DNA of 64,000 nt from Bellilinea sp034411135 (GTDB lineage Bacteria; Chloroflexota; Anaerolineae; Anaerolineales; Anaerolineaceae), in NCBI GenBank assembly GCA_034411135.1, contig DAOUMN010000079.1, positions 46,288 to 110,287 of the forward strand, given 5' to 3'. Each line of letters opens with the position of its first letter. Position 1 is the stretch's first letter. The position numbers and the translations under genes are program-made. Shown here piece by piece: positions 61,798 to 64,000 of this stretch. The notes under the pieces were generated by a model. It saw nothing but the letters and a program-made list of their open reading frames with translations. It ran no database searches and was not told the origin of the DNA.

Positions 61798-61841
61798 TGT
61801 GACCTCTGTCACTTGCACAATGATACCGCATCCCATACACT
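61798..61841 (+). promoter_or_regulatory. Rrf2 gene promoter with CRP/FNR-family-like site
   Basis: TGTGA-N6-TCAC at 61798-61812 is close to the CRP consensus. It touches TTGCAC (61813-61818), a 17-nt spacer and TACACT (61836-61841). The centre is about -42 relative to the expected start. Confidence 0.5.
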
Positions 61842-61893
61842 CAATTATAACCAGAGTATTCCTACCCGAATTGCATATTGAGGATTGAAAGCC

Positions 61894-62301
61894 ATGCAAA
61901 TCACTCGTCAGGCTGATTACGCCCTTCGGGCAATGCATTATTTATCTAAATTGGAACCCAACCAGCGCGCAGCAACCAGCCAGATCGCGGAAGAACAGCG
62001 CATCCCGCCCTCCTTCCTGGCAAAAATCATCTCGCAGTTATCCATTGCCGGCTTAATTCACACCTCGCGCGGCGCGCACGGCGGCGTCACCCTGGCACGC
62101 GACGCGGATGAAATCACCATCCTTGAAGTGGTCGAGGCAATCGACGGACCGATTGCCCTGAACGAATGCACCCATTCCAAGGACGGCTGTCCGTTTGGTG
62201 AAGACTGCCCCATTCGCTCACTGTGGTGCGAAGCCCAGGACGAACTGGTTGCCAAACTCCGCGCAACCACCTTTGGATCGCTGGTCAAAGCCGCCGCCTG
62301 A
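61894..62301 (+). CDS. Rrf2-family transcriptional regulator, probably Fe-S
   Basis: The 135-residue regulator is read from the ATG with GAGGA about 9 nt upstream; TTG three codons earlier is an alternative. A winged helix-turn-helix (MQITRQADYALRAMHYLSKL and IAEEQRIPPSFLAKIISQL, then TSRGAHGGVTLARDADEITI) spans about 1-80. Three cysteines follow in NECTHSKDGCPFGEDCPIRSLW (split, about 90-112), the [2Fe-2S] cluster position of IscR/NsrR-type members, spaced six and five residues apart. It senses iron-sulfur status, oxygen or NO. It may act on the palindromes in its own upstream region and on nrfHA; both are inference. Confidence 0.85.
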   Translation: MQITRQADYALRAMHYLSKLEPNQRAATSQIAEEQRIPPSFLAKIISQLSIAGLIHTSRGAHGGVTLARDADEITILEVVEAIDGPIALNECTHSKDGCPFGEDCPIRSLWCEAQDELVAKLRATTFGSLVKAAA

Positions 62302-62336
62302 ACCTGCACACGGAAAGATAAAGAAGGGGTGCTTGG

Positions 62337-62594
62337 GTGCCGGGCGGGGTCGCCATTAACCGGGTTTGGATGCTGGTCTTGCACAATGGTTGCGTGATCA
62401 TTGATTGGGGAGACGGGGTTTTTCAAGACCTGCTCAGCGGCGCATTTATCGAAAGCATCGACTTATGTGGCAGCCACCCGGTTTCGGACAACGAACTGGC
62501 GTGGCTGAAACGTTCCAGCCAAATTGAAGATTACGACGACCAGCAGGTGTACCTGAACGCGCTGCCGGAGCGTCGCCGCAAAACCATCGAATAG
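62337..62594 (+). CDS. Hypothetical protein, 85 residues
   Basis: The ORF starts at GTG with GAAGGGG about 8 nt upstream. It runs 36 nt after the Rrf2 gene and ends just before the convergent surE gene. The product has a hydrophobic first part (VWMLVLHNGCVIIDWGDGVF) and an acidic helical end (SDNELAWLKRSSQIEDYDDQ). No family was recognised. Codon use and lack of overlap with neighbours support it. It may be co-transcribed with the regulator. Confidence 0.55.
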   Translation: MPGGVAINRVWMLVLHNGCVIIDWGDGVFQDLLSGAFIESIDLCGSHPVSDNELAWLKRSSQIEDYDDQQVYLNALPERRRKTIE

Positions 62595-62603
62595 AAGTTG
62601 AAA

Positions 62604-63422
62604 TCAGCCGCGCAATGCCTGCTCAAACGAATCCAGCGGCAGGCGCGAGGTCATATCCAGACTGATGGGAGTGACCGCAACCTGGTGCTGGTAGCGCATC
62701 ACGTACACGTCGCCGTCCGGTTCCAGCTGGCTTGGGTTCAGATCAATGACAAAATCCAGTTCCGCCGGGCTTTCCAGCCCGTTTTTGCGCCGTGTGACTG
62801 GGTTGAAGTAGCGGTGACGGCTGAGACGGGCAACCCGCCAGGGCGTCTGCGGCGTGGCGGCGGCAGGCACTTCCACCTTAAGCAAATCCACATCCGCCAG
62901 ACGCGGTAGGTTGAGCAGTTTTTCGGCAAACAGAGCGGTAAAGTAAGCGGCGGTCGAAAAATCCACCGCGCGGGAATGCGAATAGTAGCCGCCTTCGGGC
63001 AGTTCCAGTGAGACAGCCAGCGCCGGAATGCCAAAACTGGCAGCTTCCATCGCCGCTCCAAGCGTGCCGGAGACGGTAATGCCGCTGCCGACGTTCTCGC
63101 CATAGTTGATCCCCGAAACGACCAGGTCGGGCTTGCGCGGCAGCAGGTCGAGCAGCGCAAACATAACCGTTTGGGCAGGCGAACCGCCAATGGCGTAAGC
63201 CGTCCAAATTTGGTTGCCAATTTGCAACGAGCGCGGACGGATGATGCCATCGGCTTGCAGCGGGTGGCTGCGCCCGGCGCCGCTGTACTGGTCGCGCGGG
63301 GCGGCTACGGTGACAAAACCCAGCCGCGAGAGCGCCTCGGCGGCAGCCCACAAGCCAGGTGAATCGATTCCGTCATCATTGGTGAGTAAAATTTGAGTGC
63401 GTTCGGATTTCATGGCACGCAT
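62604..63422 (-). CDS. surE: 5'-nucleotidase SurE
   Basis: The 272-residue metal-dependent phosphatase hydrolyses nucleoside 5'-monophosphates and survival-related substrates. The metal-binding start is QILLTNDDGIDSPGLWA (about 11-27; D-D). The Asn/Ser residues are in APRDQYSGAGRSH and GINYGENVGSGITVSGTLGAA (split, about 93-113). The ATG at 63422 has AGGGA 9 nt before it. A second ATG at 63413 is also possible, since a TATAGT -10 element (63426-63431) would place the transcription start between them. Upstream lies the attenuator-like leader. Confidence 0.88.
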   Translation of the reverse strand: MRAMKSERTQILLTNDDGIDSPGLWAAAEALSRLGFVTVAAPRDQYSGAGRSHPLQADGIIRPRSLQIGNQIWTAYAIGGSPAQTVMFALLDLLPRKPDLVVSGINYGENVGSGITVSGTLGAAMEAASFGIPALAVSLELPEGGYYSHSRAVDFSTAAYFTALFAEKLLNLPRLADVDLLKVEVPAAATPQTPWRVARLSRHRYFNPVTRRKNGLESPAELDFVIDLNPSQLEPDGDVYVMRYQHQVAVTPISLDMTSRLPLDSFEQALRG

Positions 63423-63441
63423 TGTACTATATCCCTGGGAT

Positions 63442-63473
63442 AAAAAACAGAGAACCGCCCTCGCGGGCGGCTC
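63442..63473 (-). terminator. Rho-independent terminator upstream of surE
   Basis: On the minus strand GAGCCGCCC pairs with GGGCGGTTC around GCGA, followed by TCTG and TTTTTT (63447-63442). It stops 20 nt before the surE start, so it ends a separate short transcript or attenuates surE. Confidence 0.88.
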
Positions 63474-63485
63474 CTGTCAATCTTG

Positions 63486-63530
63486 GGCTGCGGCACCCTT
63501 TATCGGATCCCGAGGAGGGATGCCGCAGCC
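63486..63530 (-). promoter_or_regulatory. Long leader hairpin inside and after the small ORF
   Basis: GGCTGCGGCA (63530-63521) pairs perfectly with TGCCGCAGCC (63495-63486), and past a one-base bulge CCCT pairs with AGGG. The 5' arm lies in the last third of the 20-codon ORF. Confidence 0.7.
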
Positions 63531-63562
63531 ATACGCAAACTACTATCTGCCATTGTTAGCAT
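63500..63562 (-). CDS. 20-codon leader-type ORF in the surE leader
   Basis: The ORF reads MLTMADSSLRMAAASLLGIR and stops. GAGGAGGTG lies directly before the first ATG (2 nt from GGAGG), and 11 nt before an internal ATG (63553), which may be the real start (17 residues). CACCTC at 63597-63592 can pair with the GAGGTG of the ribosome-binding site (63568-63563) and hide it. A promoter, the ORF, a stable hairpin and a terminator lie in a row before surE. It could be a leader peptide in an attenuator or an independent small protein. No known leader composition (runs of one amino acid) is present. Confidence 0.45.
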   Translation of the reverse strand: MLTMADSSLRMAAASLLGIR

Positions 63563-63623
63563 CACCTCCTCTTCGTAAGGATGGCAACTATGAGGTGGTG
63601 CAATCCACCGTTAATCTAGTAAC

Positions 63624-63652
63624 ATTGTGTCATAAAGCCGGGCAAAAGTCAA
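63624..63652 (-). promoter_or_regulatory. Promoter of the surE leader transcript
   Basis: On the minus strand TTGACT, a 17-nt spacer and CACAAT give a good -35 and fair -10. Transcription should start near 63617 and reach the terminator after about 175 nt. Confidence 0.65.
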
Positions 63653-63680
63653 GGAATATCAGTTTGCAAAGCCTTGACAA

Positions 63681-64000
63681 TTACCAATCACTGACAAAAC
63701 GGAAACGCCACACCGCACCTTCCTGGGTATTGGTTGTATTGAGGCTCATCACCTCGAACCAGGTTTTCCCCGGCTTGAATGCCACCGGCTTGCCGTCCGC
63801 GTCCACCAGGCTGAGCACGTCATTCTCAGTCAGGCGCTGCCATTTGACCTCTTGCCCGACCCCATCGCGGAACAGGTATGCCTGCCCGCTGCCCAGTATG
63901 GACATATCCAGCACTTCCACGTTCGGGCGCGGGTCAACTTCGGTGTGGCGCACCTGGATAATGACCAGGTTGTCGGCGGCGATCTGCTGTTTGGTCAGCG
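63681..64000 (-). CDS. DUF3048-family (YerB-like) protein, C-terminal part
   Basis: The frame runs in from beyond base 64000 and covers the last 106 residues. The visible part (ADNLVIIQVRHTEVD, GQAYLFRDGVGQEVKWQRL and VAFKPGKTWFEVMSL) matches the C-terminal domain of DUF3048/YerB lipoproteins. Family members are exported and bound to the cell envelope; their function is not established. The GTG at 63953 is not a real start. The surE leader promoter follows 29 nt downstream. Confidence 0.75.
   Translation of the reverse strand, partial: LTKQQIAADNLVIIQVRHTEVDPRPNVEVLDMSILGSGQAYLFRDGVGQEVKWQRLTENDVLSLVDADGKPVAFKPGKTWFEVMSLNTTNTQEGAVWRFRFVSDW

Noticed and set aside
60588..61802. 404-codon open frame opposite the M42 peptidase and thioesterase
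   Set aside because: It spans two well-supported minus-strand genes and their gap; composition is not protein-like.

Overview
The window is a GC-rich (about 60% by eye), densely coded bacterial chromosome segment. It most resembles an Anaerolineae-type member of the Chloroflexota. The reasons are a NurA/HAS-barrel/HerA operon, secreted proteins with Thr/Pro linkers and a C-terminal YLPAVNR-type tail, a tungsten/molybdenum aldehyde:ferredoxin oxidoreductase, an NrfHA ammonifying nitrite reductase, and several promoters lying almost on top of their start codons. The taxonomic placement is inference; no rRNA or tRNA gene was found.

Layout. 0-1 kb: GNAT acetyltransferase (cut by the edge), a glyoxalase-fold remnant and an NTF2-like protein, all on the minus strand. 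1.1-4.7 kb: nurA, HAS-barrel-like gene, herA. 4.9-8.3 kb: a complete ECF vitamin/metal importer (S, T, A, A). 8.4-11.5 kb: an OB-fold lipoprotein, then AOR with its own MoaD-like protein. 11.5-16 kb: a 7TM-PAS-GGDEF cyclase, the primary sigma factor, a YceD-family protein and rdgB. 16-24.3 kb: a chemoreceptor, a DUF3160 lipoprotein, a CAP-domain secreted protein and signal peptidase I. 24.3-26.4 kb: nrfHA behind a perfect FNR-type palindrome. 26.5-31.1 kb: three Tad-pilin-like surface proteins, the last carrying PA14 and Thr/Pro repeats. 31.2-37.1 kb: gatC-gatA and gatB separated by a BglII-like type II restriction-modification pair and two DUF4870 membrane proteins. 37.2-44.2 kb: a thioredoxin-DsbD-like fusion, a UroD-like protein, a decayed gene, a 29-residue lipopeptide ORF, amrS, an L,D-transpeptidase and an ABM-domain protein. 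44.4-47.6 kb: NEW3-domain protein plus ABC-2 transporter. 47.6-55.9 kb: Fe-S photolyase, rhomboid protease, gmk, FmdB-type zinc ribbon, HExxH protein and a MacAB-like exporter. 55.9-64 kb: clpC, a polytopic membrane protein, M42 peptidase, thioesterase, Rrf2 regulator, surE with an attenuator-like leader, and the end of a DUF3048 lipoprotein.

How it fits together. Most of the window is core housekeeping (sigA, gatCAB, gmk, clpC, surE, rdgB, lepB) interleaved with traits of an anaerobic or microaerophilic cell that couples ferredoxin chemistry (AOR) and nitrite ammonification (NrfHA) to redox-responsive control (FNR-type site, Rrf2 regulator). It displays large glycosylatable-looking surface proteins and imports a micronutrient through an ECF transporter. 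The clearest foreign insertion is the AT-richer restriction-modification pair inside the gat operon. The most interesting uncharacterised elements are the surE leader with its 20-codon ORF, the middle gene of the nurA-herA operon, the PA14-tipped pilin-like protein and the 29-aa lipopeptide ORF.
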